In this document: one piece after another, positions 33,692 through 51,175 of the stretch
Layout: each line of letters opens with the position of its first letter
How positions within the stretch are numbered: position 1 is the stretch's first letter
Source of the DNA: Strongyloides papillosus
Lineage: Eukaryota; Nematoda; Chromadorea; Rhabditida; Strongyloididae
Assembly: GCA_005656395.1 (NCBI GenBank)
Contig: SRSI01000046.1
Coordinates: 744,001 to 808,000, forward strand
Direction: 5' to 3'
Length of the DNA stretch: 64,000 nt
The notes under the pieces: model-generated
What the model was told of the DNA's origin: nothing
Databases searched by the model: none
What the model saw: only the letters and a program-made list of their open reading frames with translations
Program-made: the position numbers and the translations under genes

Positions 33692-35008
33692 ATGGAAATA
33701 TTTCATTTTGTTTTTTATTTCTCCTATATTGGTTTTATTTTATCTTTTATTCCTTCAAAAATCCCTGATTGTTCATTAGAATCACCAAATATAGAATATA
33801 TTTATACTGATAAATTTAATGATTATATTTATTTAAATCAAACATGGGAAGTTAAAATAGGTGAAAGATATTTTTTTAAAGATCACGAATGCCTTTCAAC
33901 AAAACATTATGTTTTGGTATCAAAATTTTTTATTATAGATCTATATTCATTTGAAATTTGGCTAAAGACTAAGAGTGTTGGAGGTGAATTATGTGGATAT
34001 ATGAGTATAAAAGTTCATGATGGAAGTTATTTTAGTTTTTATTCAATTACTCAAAGTACAATTAATGATGTATACGAAAGTTTAAAAATTGATAAAAAAT
34101 ATGATGAGGCAATTAAATCATTTGTCATTGGAACAAATTTTAAAAATTTTATTAGAAGAGAGGGAAAATTAAAAAGAGAAGAATGGTTGTCTCTTTTAAA
34201 TTACTTAAATATTTATTATAAAAGTGAAATTTATAACGGTAATGGTACTATTTATTGCTATAAAAAGGAAAAAGAACATTGTTTTCTTAAAGATACGCTA
34301 ATAGAATATACACCATCGTGGTTTTCAAAAATGTATATTGATCTTTTTGGTTATGAATATTATATTTATGGGGAACCAGAAGAACTTTTAGACTTAGTTG
34401 CGAGGCAAATTAATCAAATTGGAAATGAAATATTTAAACAAAATAATTACACATTAAATAAAGATATTGGAGAATATATAATTGATGAAAATGATAATAA
34501 TAAAAAATATTTTCAAGTTAATGAAAAAATCATAGTAGATCCTATTTTTAATGGTTTTAAAGTAAAAAATTGCACATTAGTTTATATTAAACAAGTAATG
34601 AATAAGTTAAATAAATGTGGGGAGAAGTTAATGGTAAATACAAATTATGGTGTACGTTTTTATGATGTCAATCTCCAAACATTGATTTTACCTGAGAATT
34701 TAGAACATTGTGATAATAAATTAGAATATATGAGTTTGAAGAAAAATGATATTACTAATTTAGAAGATATGTCAATATTTGATCTAGTTAAATTTCAAAT
34801 TGCAAATATGAACTTGTTAACAATTATCAGTTTCATTCTTTTTATTATCCTTTTTCTAATATTTATATCTATAATACTGATAATTAAAAGAAAATATTCA
34901 TTTGATCAGAAAAAAAAGTTGTCGTTCAATATCACTTTGGAAGATGACGTAATTATAGAGGACTATCCAAATAAAGCAGTAAAAATAAGTAAGGAAATAT
35001 TAGTCTAA
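33692..35008 (+). CDS. Orphan type I membrane protein
   Basis: A single exon encodes 438 aa. An N-terminal hydrophobic segment (EIFHFVFYFSYIGFILSF) looks like a signal peptide. About 340 extracellular residues with roughly eight cysteines and several N-glycosylation sequons (NQT, NGT, NYT) follow. One strong membrane span (about 368-392, ISFILFIILFLIFISIILII) and a 45-residue cytosolic tail close the protein. I recognise no domain. Codons are very AT-rich, as in the least constrained genes here. It is probably a lineage-restricted surface protein with an unknown ligand. It stands alone between long gene-poor stretches. Confidence 0.75.
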   Translation: MEIFHFVFYFSYIGFILSFIPSKIPDCSLESPNIEYIYTDKFNDYIYLNQTWEVKIGERYFFKDHECLSTKHYVLVSKFFIIDLYSFEIWLKTKSVGGELCGYMSIKVHDGSYFSFYSITQSTINDVYESLKIDKKYDEAIKSFVIGTNFKNFIRREGKLKREEWLSLLNYLNIYYKSEIYNGNGTIYCYKKEKEHCFLKDTLIEYTPSWFSKMYIDLFGYEYYIYGEPEELLDLVARQINQIGNEIFKQNNYTLNKDIGEYIIDENDNNKKYFQVNEKIIVDPIFNGFKVKNCTLVYIKQVMNKLNKCGEKLMVNTNYGVRFYDVNLQTLILPENLEHCDNKLEYMSLKKNDITNLEDMSIFDLVKFQIANMNLLTIISFILFIILFLIFISIILIIKRKYSFDQKKKLSFNITLEDDVIIEDYPNKAVKISKEILV

Positions 35009-35531
35009 AAGTTTATTCATTAAATATATTATGTTTACCATTATTAAAAATTATTTCTATTTATTATTTTTACTTAATAAAGTGTTTAAAATATTACAGT
35101 TAAGAATTTTATTTTGTTTATTTTACTGTCACTTTAAATATCTTTATCATATCACTTTTTTTATACATTGTTTCCATATGTTTTTAAAGAGTAACACATG
35201 TTATTAATGTAATATGATATTTTCTGTTGTTACTTATTCCAAACAAAAGTATATTTTTATTGTAAATCCTTTATTACATAAATTTATACAATTTACTGGT
35301 TATGAAATTTGATATTTACTAAAGGTTTCAGATAATAATTATACTTTTATATAAAGTTTATAAAAGTAATTGTGTAAAAAAAGTAAAATTTTAATTATGA
35401 AATTGATTAACTAAAATTTGCTACAGATAAATTATTGCTGTAAAATATCAAAAAATTTTAGTTAATTTTTTATTAGTATGATATCATGGATTTTTAAGTT
35501 TAATTATGATTATCAATTCAAAAAGAGAGTA
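35009..35531. other. Convergent intergenic region
   Basis: AT-rich sequence between the stops of the orphan membrane protein (+) and the myosin gene (-). Nothing further recognised. Confidence 0.55.
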
Positions 35532-38500
35532 TTATTCTTTATCATCATCATAGCTTGTTAATGAATAAGATCTTTTTATCTCACATGGTTTTCTACACTC
35601 CAAAACTAAATTTGTTTCATGCTCCAAACATTTAGCTTGAGTACTTAACCTCCTTAAATTGTTTAAAGTTGACATTTGCATTGAACATAGATCAGATAAA
35701 TGTGTTTCAAATCCAATGTGTCTCTTATCCATTTCACGTTGGAGACCAGCCAATTCATGTTGTTTGTTTTTATTAATATGCATTTGAGCATTAAGTTGTC
35801 CTGTTAACTCTGTAATAGTTTGTAGTGCCTCATCCAATTCACGTTGAAGTTCTGCTTTACTTTTTTCTGCACGACTTCGAGCACGTGTCTCAATATCTAA
35901 TTCATCTTCTATTTGACCAATACGTTCAATGAGTTGACGAATGTTAACTTGCATTTTTGAAATTAAACTTATTTCAGAGAAATTTTTATCCTTCAAACGA
36001 ATTGATTCCTCATGTTTATCTCTTAACTCTTTTTCTAAAGCATCATTTTTGTTTTCTAATAACTCTATTTTATCAATTAATTGTTTCATCTCATTTTCAA
36101 GTTTTTTCCTTAATTTTATTTGTTCTTCCTTTAATTTTTTTTCATAGTTCACTTTTTCCTCATATTTACTTAATTCTTCTAAAGTAGCTAGTCTTTGTTT
36201 TTCTATACGTTCAACTTTACTACCCATTCTTTCCAATTGATCCATTAGATCAAGTTTGGCTTGTTCTTGGATTTTTCTTTGTTGATTCATTTGTTCAGAT
36301 ATATCACCTTGAAGTAGTAATTTTTGAGCTAATTCTTCTATTTGAATTGTATGTTTCATTGTCATAGTTTCCATTTCTTGTTTTTGACGGAATATTTCCT
36401 CTTCCAGACGTTTCCTTTCATTTTCCATTCTAGATTCTCTTTCCAAATTTTTCTTTTCCCTTTCTATATTTATTTGTTTTTCTTTTTCTAATGCCTCTTC
36501 ATATTCTTTTAATTTTTTATCAAACATTTCCTTTTCTTTTTGTTCATTCTTTATGTTTGTTTTTAATTCTTCTTCTCTTTTAACACTCTCATTTTGGATA
36601 GCCTTTATCTTTTGATTTTCTTCATTAGCAGCGGCTAACATTTCTTCCATTTCCTTAATCTTCTTTTCCAATGCTTCCATTTCTTCTTTAGTTTTGAAAC
36701 CACCCATTAATGGTTTTAACCTAATGTATAATTTATACCAACTCCAATTTCCAATCTTGATCCATGTTCTAATATTTCTTTGTAAGTCAATAATAGCATT
36801 GATTTTTCTTTCTCTTTCTTTTAATTCAATTTGTGCAAGATAAAATCTAGCTTGACACTGGAATTTCAATATTATGTTAGATAAAGCAGCATCTCTGTAC
36901 TCTTCCATTTTAGCCAAAATACCGGCTTTGAAAAAAACTTTTGTCTCTCCAACTCTAAATTCATCCTCACTAATTTTTTTACTTTTTAAAAGTTTATCCA
37001 TCATTTTAATACAAGCATCTCTAATATCTGGTAGTCTTGATTCATCTGCAGCAAGAATAGCATAGCGATATCTAAAATCACTAAATACCATTCTATTAGG
37101 AAATCCTTTTCTACATATTCTAATTCCTTCTAAAACTCCATTACATGTTAATTGGTTAAGTACTAATTGAGCATCAATTTCACCAGACATTTTTACCTCA
37201 TTAGGAATTATACAACGAATAAAATGTGGGTGAGTTGTATGGAGCATAGACATAAGGTTATTTAATGATTCTTTATATATATTTGATACAGTCATAAATG
37301 AGGCAGATTTTCCTTTTTTTCTTGCAAGTTCTTTTCCACGAGTATGTGCCTCTTCACGATCTGTTTCTGTTTGGTAATCTTCAAAAATTTTATATATAAG
37401 ATTTTTCTTATCTGATGTTTTTAATACAGCAACAGCAGAATCATTTAATGGATCTTTATTTTTTTCTAACCATCCAATAACATTATATCGTACTGTTCCA
37501 GCATAGTGGACAATTGCAAAATGAGCTTCACCTTGTTTTCCACGAGGTGGTTTTGCAGTTTGAAAATTAGTGTGTTTTCCTAAATGTTGATTTTTTAATT
37601 TTTCTGCATATGTCATATCTGTAGCTTTTGGTACAATACATTCTTCATCTAACATTGAAATAATACCAAGTGGCTTTTCGATAAGATCAATACAATTTTG
37701 GAGATCAAGACCGAAGTCAATGAATTCCCAAACAATTCCTTCTCTTTGATACTCTTCTTGTTCAAGTATAAACATATGGTGATTAAAAAATTGTTGTAAT
37801 TTTTCATTTACAAAATTAATCCATAATTGTTCAAATGAATTTGTATCAAAAATTTCAAAACCAGCAATATCAAGTACACCAATATAATTAACACTTTCAT
37901 CTAAATTTGTACTTAATGTCTCATTACATCTATCTATTAACCATTTAAACATTCTTGAATAAATTGCTTTAGCTAAAGCTTGAACAGACCATTCAACTTG
38001 TTGTAGATTTTGTCCTCTACAAACCCACTCTGTTCCAACTTTAACTTGTGGTTTCAATAATGCTTGTACAAATTTTTCTCCATTTATAGAGAAAAGTTTA
38101 CAAACATTGTCAATAGCATTCATTGAATCCACTTCAGCTTGTTCCTCTCTTGGTTTTTGTTTAAATTTCATTTCTCCCATATGCATTATAGCACCACACA
38201 ATTTATAAAGATCATTCTTCTCCGGTCCAGTGAATCCCATTACGTTAAAAGCATTCTAAATCATTATATTAATGATAAATAATACATCATCTATATGTTA
38301 GAAATTATTTTATATTATCTTTAATATCATTTAATAAATGACATTTAACTTATTTTATAATACACCTATTTAATAGATCACCATTGATAAACAAAAGAAT
38401 TCTCTAAAGCATCAAGTGTGTATAATATATATAATAAAGAGAAGAAAATGATACTTAGTAAAATAATAAGTGGGATATCAATTTAGTAAAAGATAAAATA

Positions 38501-39620
38501 CTTACATCAGTAATTGACATTTCTTCTGTGTCATTCATGCCTGGAACTGTAATTTCGGCTTGAGAAACAAAGTGATAATCTTTGATGTTATTAGAAAGTA
38601 AATATTCTTTACGTAATTTTTTGTTAGTCATTATTTGATAAAATATATGAAAACTACGCTCACCAGGACCTTGTTTTATTACACGACTTTTTTCTAGTAA
38701 ATCTTTAATATTAATTAATAAAAAAAATATGCTTTATTAATTAGTAACTTACAACTTTCAATGTCCCCACCAACTAGTTTCCCACTTTTGTCAAAATGTA
38801 TTCTTATAAATTTACCATATCTGGAAGAATTGTTGTTTCTATTAGTTTTACCATTACCAAAAGCTTCAATGGCTGGATTTGCTTGAACGACCTTATCTTC
38901 TAATGAACCACCTACAGGAAAATCACTAAATGAGACAGCTTTTTTCAAAGGATTAACTTTTGACTCATTAGATCCTCCAATTTTTGCAAAATAAGAAATT
39001 ACTTTTTTAGTATTTTCAGTTTTCCCAGCTCCAGATTCACCAGTAATTAACATAGACTGATTTTTTTTATCTGTTACCATATTACGGTATGCCTCATCAG
39101 ATACTGCAAATAAATGGGGTGGCATTTCACTACGTCTTTGATTATTATACATTTCTATAACAGAATCTGTATAAATTGGTAACATTTTATATGGATTAAT
39201 AAAGACACAAAATAATCCAGAATATGTCTATAAATATTTATCATAATTAATATTTAAATAATATCTACTTACATATATCATCATTGATTTATATCTTTGT
39301 CTAAGATTATGAAGAACAGAAGCTTCATTAAGAAATGTAAGATTAGCCATGTCTTCAGTTTTTTCAAATTTAGATGGATTAATTTCTTGACATTGATCTT
39401 TAGTGATTTTTCTAGTCTGTCCATTTGGTAATTTAACTGAGAATGTTTGACCTTCTGCCACCATAACTTCAACAATTAAGAATCCCTCATCTGGATCAGG
39501 GATCCATGTATGAGTTTTGTTGTCAAACTTCCGAGCAGCTTGTTCTTTTAATGCCTCATCAGGCATTTGCCTTAAATAAGGCCATCCTGGATCTGTAAGC
39601 CACTCTAGTTGAACAACCAT
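35532..39620 (-). CDS. Class II myosin heavy chain with a short rod
   Basis: Exons 39620-39273, 39227-38753, 38702-38506 and 38255-35532 join in phase to 1247 aa. The motor is complete: [24 protein letters not shown]-loop GESGAGKT (179-186), switch [19 protein letters not shown], switch [10 protein letters not shown] (about 469), [10 protein letters not shown], and the SH helix [20 protein letters not shown]. One or two IQ-like light-chain sites follow, with [13 protein letters not shown]. The rod is a heptad-rich coiled coil of only about 380 residues, against about 1100 in filament-forming muscle myosins, and ends in a non-helical [12 protein letters not shown]. The motor is muscle-type, but thick-filament assembly would be unusual with this rod. 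A TTTTTTCAG acceptor ends 4 nt before the ATG, marking a trans-spliced start. Confidence 0.92.
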
Positions 39621-40973
39621 ATGGCTGAAAAAATAAAAAAAATGCAATTAATATTATTGTATTACAATATATTACAAGTTATTGTTAAAAATAAGTCATT
39701 CATTTTAAATAAATAGCTTTTGTTTTCAAGTATTAAACAAACAAAAAAAATATTTTTTCAAAAAAATCAACATTAGCTTACATTATTATGTAACAATAAA
39801 GTCATATGTGTTAAGAAATAATGCTAAAATATTTGAAAAAATAATATTTTCAAAAATAGGATGTAGGTGTATATATTGGGAATAAAAAGGACTAAACGAA
39901 ATTCTAAAATTAACTCGCCTACTATCACAAATCCAATCTAAATTATCTTCTTTATTTCTTATAGCCCACCACTTAATAGTAGAACCCCGTGTACGATATT
40001 TTCTTGAGTGCTTATAATGTAAGCAAAGTAAAAATTATTATAAACATCTTTTTATGTTTTATGTCACATTTATTATTTCTTAGTATCTCAACCTCCAATA
40101 CAATACATTTTCTTTTAAACTTTCTCTTTCGAGATTACTTCACAAAGGTAGTATAAACTTTGATATATCTACCTTCCTTCAATCTATCTTTATGAATAGT
40201 TTTGGTAAATAAGATTTTTGTACTCAATATTTTACATTCTTCTATCAACAAAGCTTTTAAATATTATCTCTGTATTCGTTATACATAAAATATAAGATAA
40301 AGATTTATAAAAATGTAGTAGTACGAAAAATTTTTAGTTGACATTTTCTTAGGTGTACTAATATATCTGGAGACGAAGTGTTGTGGAGATTTTACATAAT
40401 AGTTGGTGTTTGCTAATAGCTTTGGTGTCATTTTATGACTATTCAATATAAATCACATTTACAGTTGTGATATTTTTTAAAGAAATTTATACACTGAAGT
40501 GAGGGTGACACCTTCAAAATAATTTATAGAGTTTCATTTTTTATCTTAGAATGTGACAAAAAAAATATTGATGCATTAAAATTTTTTATTTTAAAGAAGA
40601 TCATTTAAAAGTTTATTCAAATTTAATATAATGTAAAAAAATTTTTATCAATTAATTAATACAATTTTAATCTCCTCACAATTAAATTGTAAATCTCACT
40701 GTTTAAATTTAATAACAAAGATTAATTGATGTTGAATATTTAAGATAAAGTTTCACTGGTTTAAAAATGTATACAAAATCTTATACACTTAAATGGTAAC
40801 CTGTTAGCTTTATATGTGTTTTGTGGGATAATACCCGGCTAACACATACTATTCCTACAACGAATTGTAAATAACATATGGAATATAGTTTCTTTTGCTT
40901 CCACGTTGTTTAGTAAACGTAAAATTAAACAACATCAAAATACTATATCAATTGTAATTTTTCATTCTCACAT
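39621..40973. promoter_or_regulatory. Divergent upstream region of the myosin and GRASP genes
   Basis: 1.35 kb between divergent starts. Must hold both promoters. AT-rich, with no frame and no site I can name with confidence. Confidence 0.45.
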
Positions 40974-42844
40974 ATGGGAAATAGTGAAAGTAATTTTATT
41001 CCTGGAGGGGGATCCGAGGGATATCACGTTCTTAGGGTAAGTTTATTTTGTAGTTTTTGTCTTATAATGTGATATCTTATCATTAACAATATATTTTAAG
41101 GTTCAACCAAATTCTCCAGGAGAAGCTGCAGGTTTAGAACCTTTTTTTGATTTTATTGTTGCTATTGGAAATACTAGATTGGTAAATTTAAATTTTTTAT
41201 AGTGGAAATATTTTAATTTTTTAGGATAAAGATAATGATACACTGAAACGTGTGTTGGAAGACCACATAGAACGTCCACTAGAATTGACAGTTTACAACT
41301 CAAAAACACAAACTGTTCGCCAAACTCAAATAACTCCTTCTAATGTATGGGGTGGACAAGGGAAATTAGGAGTTTCTATAAGATTTTGTTCATTTGAGGG
41401 TGCAAATGAAAATGTTTGGCATGTCATCTCTGTCAAACCCAATTCACCAGCTCTACAAGCTGGTCTTATTTCAGATACTGATTATATATTAGGAGCCGAA
41501 TCTGTCCTCAACCAGGCAGATGATTTAATCGCTCTTGTTCAAGCAAATGAGGGGAAACCTGTAAAATTGTATGTTTACAATGTTGAACACGACAATGTAA
41601 GAGAAGTAACGTTAACTCCAAATTCTAATTGGGGAGGTGAGGGTTGTCTAGGATGTGATATTGGTTTTGGGTACCTTCATAGAATTCCTACATACTTCGA
41701 TAGATCAAAACCAATTTCAACTGGTGGAGGTGTGGAAATGCCAGCTGATAACACTCCAAATACTGCTGAATACTTTAAAAAGGACCGTGAAACCAACAAT
41801 CAACATGATCATTCTGAATGCGGTGGACATGGACACAGTCATGATGGCCATTCACATAGTCATGATGGTCACTCACATAATTTCACAGTTCCTGAATCCA
41901 AACCAATTGATGAACAACCAGTTAGTATTTTCCCTTCAATTCCACCACCAAAACCAATCCCACAAACATTTGAACCACCAACAAATGTTCCAATAAATCC
42001 ATATCAAAATACATATGGAGCTCCACCAACTTTCCCAACAGCTACAGTTCATCCAACACCAATAGTAGGTGGAACACAAGATGATAAATCACAACCACTA
42101 CCTGAAATTGAGAATTTAAATATTAACGAAAGAAATGTACCAAATTTTAGTAACAAGGTAGAAACAAGCAATGAAGAAAGTACACAAGAACCAAGATTAG
42201 ACTTACAACATGGACAAAATATTTCACATGTAACTCCAGTTCAACAAAGTGAAACACCAAGTTATCCACTAGCCTCTGTTCAACCGATGCCTCAACAACG
42301 TCAAGAAGCACATGTTACGCCAAAACAACAAAATATCCCACTTGTTGCTCCATTACCAAGAGAAGGGTCTAATTTTAATCAACATTCTTATCACCAATCA
42401 CAAGATGGTCAACAGAACAATTACTTTATGCCTTCTCCTCCATCAGAGGGAGCACCATATTACCCACCAAATGTTTCTGCAGTTCCACCAATGCCTGTTT
42501 CAAATTCTCCATACAATTTCCAACATTCACAACCACCTTCTGTAAGTAGTGCATCGAATCCTTATCAAACCCCTACACAATATTACAATAATCAGCCAAC
42601 ATGTTACCAAAATCCTTACTATCCACCAACAACAAATTATGGACAAACAGCACCACCATTAGTACCACCAATGTTTGCTGATCAACATATGGGTATTACA
42701 ACACCACCAATAAATAATGGTATGAATTATAATATTGGATATACACAACCTCAGATAAATTTTCCAATGCCTCCATTATCTTCAATGGGAATCAACGAAT
42801 TAGTTCCACCACCAACTAATATGCAAAGTGAGGAAAAAAGTTAA
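40974..42844 (+). CDS. Golgi reassembly stacking protein (GRASP55/65)
   Basis: Exons 40974-41036, 41101-41181 and 41225-42844 encode 587 aa. It begins MGNSES, giving Gly2 for N-myristoylation, which anchors GRASPs to Golgi membranes. Two tandem GRASP-type PDZ domains follow: the first (about 15-105) with [25 protein letters not shown], given here as [16 protein letters not shown], and ELTVYNSKT; the second (about 111-205) with [32 protein letters not shown] and [13 protein letters not shown]. These domains link Golgi cisternae. A His-rich block (about 240-268) and a long Pro/Gln/Asn-rich tail follow, comparable to the regulatory SPR region of vertebrate GRASPs. The start is fixed by the myristoylation signal. 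Confidence 0.92.
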
Positions 42845-46858
<4,014 letters not shown>

Positions 46859-47065
46859 ATTTATAAAGTTTTAAAATTTAAAAAAATAATTATTATACAA
46901 TTAATATAATAATTCACTATTTAATAGTATTATACCATATACTCTAATGTATATTCTAATATGTATGTAAAATCAACTTCCATAATATAATGTGCCATCA
47001 TTCACTTTAATAATAAAGTTTATCAACATATTATTTACAAAAAAATATAACAAAAAAAAGATAAC

Positions 47066-50000
47066 TTATATAGATTTAATTTCATTTTTTAAAATATATC
47101 TTATACATGCTTCTAGTGTACATTCCATGGATTCTTTGATAGTGCTATTAAATTGAATAATTCTTTGATTAATCATTTTAAAGAAGTCATCATTAACATT
47201 ATGGATATAAACTTCATTATTAGCTGCTTCCCAAACAAAATCAAGCTTTATTTTACTATTTGGTTCATTGTTTTTGTAGTTAGGGTATATGTTTTGTGGT
47301 CTAATTGTTATTGGTATTAATATACGCCCTGAATGTTCATTAATTAATATCTGTGATACATATTTTGGCATTGAATCTTCCTTCCTATGCAATAAATTAA
47401 CAAATTCAAAATTCATCGTATAAAAATTTAGTGGATCTGGGTTAAGTTGAAGTGACATTAAATTGGTGATACATGAAAAGAATCTTGGAAATATCATACG
47501 AATTAAATTCATAAATGAATATACCATTTGTGGTGATTCTGTGTACCTCAGAACATACTCGAAATACTCTTCAGCAATTTTTATCTCATCATCTGTTGGC
47601 CTAAAAGCTCCTGTATACTCTAACTTTAATTTTATCTTAAAAGTATCAGGTTCAATAAAGACAATAAAGTTTATGTTGCATGGAACATGGCCATCTGATC
47701 GTTTTGCTGCTGAAAAGGTAGCTCTTACCATATAATGTGCCACATTTACATTGTGAATCATTAAACCACCTCCACCTAATATAGGTTTACCGTAATTATG
47801 GACGAGAATAGTTGTTATTCTTTCAAATGAACGTAAACTATAAAGGTAGTTACGAAGATCCGAAATTGGCTTGATTTTTGGATCTTGGTATAATAATTTA
47901 TCAAAGGAATCATGTGACATTTTAATTAAATCTCTTGATGAAGAGAAATATTCTTCATTGTACTTTTCTTTGGATCTTGTATCATCATCCATAGGCGTAT
48001 AATTATCATTTCCTTTACCATCTACACTCATAGAAGATGGGAGTGATAATGGATTCCTCATTACTTCTTCCATCTCTTCACGATTTGATGCCGGTAGGGA
48101 ACGTGCACCTTTTTCAATGGATGTTTCATCATTCACTATTGCACTCATATCAATAATATTTCCTCCAAATCCTTTAAGTAACTCCTTAAAACCATACAAT
48201 CTAGCTTTCTCATATGAGCTATCTTTTAAATAAACATAATTCTTGGCATACATAAATACTTCAATAATCATATGACCACAAATAATTTTAAAAATATACT
48301 CAGAGTGTGGTACCAACTGAATATCAAATTCCTCTGAGTACATACTTTCACCAATTAATATTTGTGTTAATGCACTTGAACAAATTATTTTATGTCTAAT
48401 TCCCTTACAAAGTGATGTTAATGGTCTTGTTGTATTAATTAGATAATCTACCAATTCTGGCAAAAAGTTTTTACGTCCACTTTTTTCTGATAAAAAGTTT
48501 GCAACTAAATTATGTGGATTCCATAAAGTGGAAGGTTCTTGATCACTACTATCATTTGTATCTCCATTAACGAAATTCTGTTTTGAATCCTGCCCGAATG
48601 ACAATAAGAAGGAATCTTTGCTAGCTTTATATGTTAAAAATACAAGTTGATCTCTATCTTCTCCATATGCAATAATTAGTTTGTGATATGAGTATAACTT
48701 AATTCTACAGTAATTATTATAATAACGATAATATGAGTGTGCAAATTCAAAAACATGCTTATAAAGCATTGAAAATGTCTTCATCTTATCAACTAGCGCT
48801 GATGTTATAACTTCATAAAATGAGACGATTGGTAATACTATTCCGGAACTTCTAATATCATGGAAACACCTTTTTTTTCCTGTTAACCGAACTAAATTCT
48901 GACCATTAATATCACGTTTATAAAAATCTTCCACAATTGGTGTATTTATCAGTAGATATTCTAGAGGCCATATGTGTTTGAATCTTGCATCATTACGTAA
49001 TATTATCCTCTTCATATTATCAAAGAATTTCGAGTTGTCAGATCCAATTAATTTTGAGATATTAGGGATTTCAAGATACGGAGAATTACTGATACAATCA
49101 TTTTTTACAAAACCAAGGGTTACATTCTTTTTCAAAAACTCATCGCATACAGCAATCATATTAACTTTATTTTCGATCCCATTTATAATTGCACCTACCT
49201 CATGAGGTGTATACTGTAAAGAACACCCTTTTTTGGAATATTTAATAGAATTTCCTATTTCACCTAAGTAATACCTTTCATCGGGAGTATTTATTTTTGA
49301 AGGAGTATAAAATTCTGATGGATTTAATTTTACAACAGTTGATTTTCCTTCATTTAAAGAAATAAGGAAAAAATTTACCCATAGTCCTTTTCTTTTTGGA
49401 TCTGTAAATGTTAAAACAACATAATGTTGAGGTTCTTTAATAATTTGAAAGTACAACTTGACAGAATGTTCAAAAAATGCATATTTCCTGGAAATGCTTG
49501 GTAGAATTTTTTCAGGTACAAGTTTGACATTCAACATATTAACAGATTTAACATATTTCTTCATTATAAATTCAGTACGTATACCATCTAGACATCTCTC
49601 TAATTTCTTATGTTCAATATTATTATTCAAACCAACAACCATTGCTTTTAAAAGTAAAGATTCTTTTAAGTTATCACCAACATACATATATTCACCTGTA
49701 GAAAAATTTACTCCAAAAGATAACTCATCATTTTCTCCATCAAAATCTTTACTTAACAAATAATAAGTAACTTTTGGAAGTAAATCACCAGTAAGTTTTA
49801 CACTCGATTTCGGCCTACACTTTTCTAGTTGTTCCTTAAGAATTGTTAGTTTTCTATAAATATTATACTCTATAGCACTCCTGAGAATATTATGAACTGA
49901 TGGTTTTCCTTCAAATTCTTTGTAAACATCTAAAGGGAAACTGTTTGAAGGTCGAAATTCAACGACCACCCCACCATCTTTTGATTTATTAGAAATATAA

Positions 50001-51175
50001 AACACAATTTGATTATAAGACGATGGAGTTTTCTTTGTTCTTTTTTTAACCCAATATTTAAGAGAAATATACCTTTTTTGAACGTTACAGGTATTAATAA
50101 ACACTTTATTTCTATAGGTTCCCTGTGTTAATTGTAAAATTTCCCCAAAAATTAGATCAAATTGGAGAGTTACACAAAAATCATGTAAAAAATTGAATAC
50201 TGAAATTATAGGCTTTTTTGATGTATCCAGTAACTTTTGACAAAATTTATGGAGTTTTTTTAATTGTAAGTGGTGAACTAACTCTTTACCATCACCAAAT
50301 TCATAGTCTTGAACTAGAATCCTGACCCGTAATAACCTCCATTTGACATCAAGAGTTTCACCTGGTAATGTTAGGGTTATTTCAAATTCACCGGGAACAA
50401 CAAATGTTACTGTTCCGTTATGTACAATGATGTTTTTTATTTGTGTAGGAAAAGATTGTGCCATGAAGGACAATCGTGTTTTTATAGCTAAATTTATTCT
50501 TGCTAAAATATTAGCTATTTCTTGTGTTGATAACTCAGGTTCAGGAATAAAACGTTTCTAAAAAATAGTTTAAAACTTCTAATAAGAGAAACTTACTTTT
50601 ATGGATTGTGGAAGTCTTGCATACACCCCACAAACAACGTCAATTGCTGAATCTATATTATAAGGTGGCATTCGAGCATATGTTAATTCACCTCTAGCTA
50701 TCCCACATAAGGTATCAGCTGTTTCTCTGTAATGTTGTAGTTGTTGATCAAGAAAATTTTGTATTGGAATACATAATCGATATCTCTTGAAATACCTAAA
50801 CCATTTCACAATTGCTAACAATTTTGATAGTAAATTTTTGGCAGTATATGAAAATTGAACTAATGCTACTTTTCTACCTATATCAGAAGTGTTACAGACT
50901 ATTTCTGTTAATGAAAATAATTCTTGGTTAATCTTTTGACAAACAAATTGTAACAATACTGCTAATGGCATAGTTCCAGGAGCATGTTGTTCAGCAACAT
51001 GTGGCAAATTTGGCAATTTCTCCCCTTTTTCAAGTTTCTTTTTAACTTGTAAATTCTCATTATCAGAAAATGAAGGATCATCACTACTATCATTAGGAAA
51101 TTCAGGTATAGTTATTTCAAAGGAATCGTCCTTTTTATCATATCCATTATCATCTGAATTTGAATTCTCACTCAT
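47066..51175 (-). CDS. mdt-14: Mediator complex subunit 14 (MED14/RGR-1)
   Basis: Exons 51175-50597 and 50557-47066 (39-nt intron, phase 0) encode 1356 aa. MED14 is the backbone that joins head, middle and tail of Mediator. The N-terminus is acidic and disordered. The MED14 signature covers about 60-240: MPLAVLLQFVCQKINQELF, DIGRKVALVQFSYTAKNLL, SKLLAIVKWFRYFK, IPIQNFLDQQ, DTLCGIARGELTYARMPPYN, and ELSTQEIANILARINLAI. The long remainder has mixed alpha/beta sequence with a short Ser/Asp-rich linker near 870-930 and no further named motif. The real start is ATG 51175 (MSENSNSD). An in-frame TTG further upstream is not used. Head-to-tail with NSA2 and the small candidate gene upstream. Confidence 0.9.

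Noticed and set aside
47463..49763. Plus-strand frames inside MED14
   Set aside because: Antisense shadows of a long exon with clear MED14 sequence at its N-terminus.
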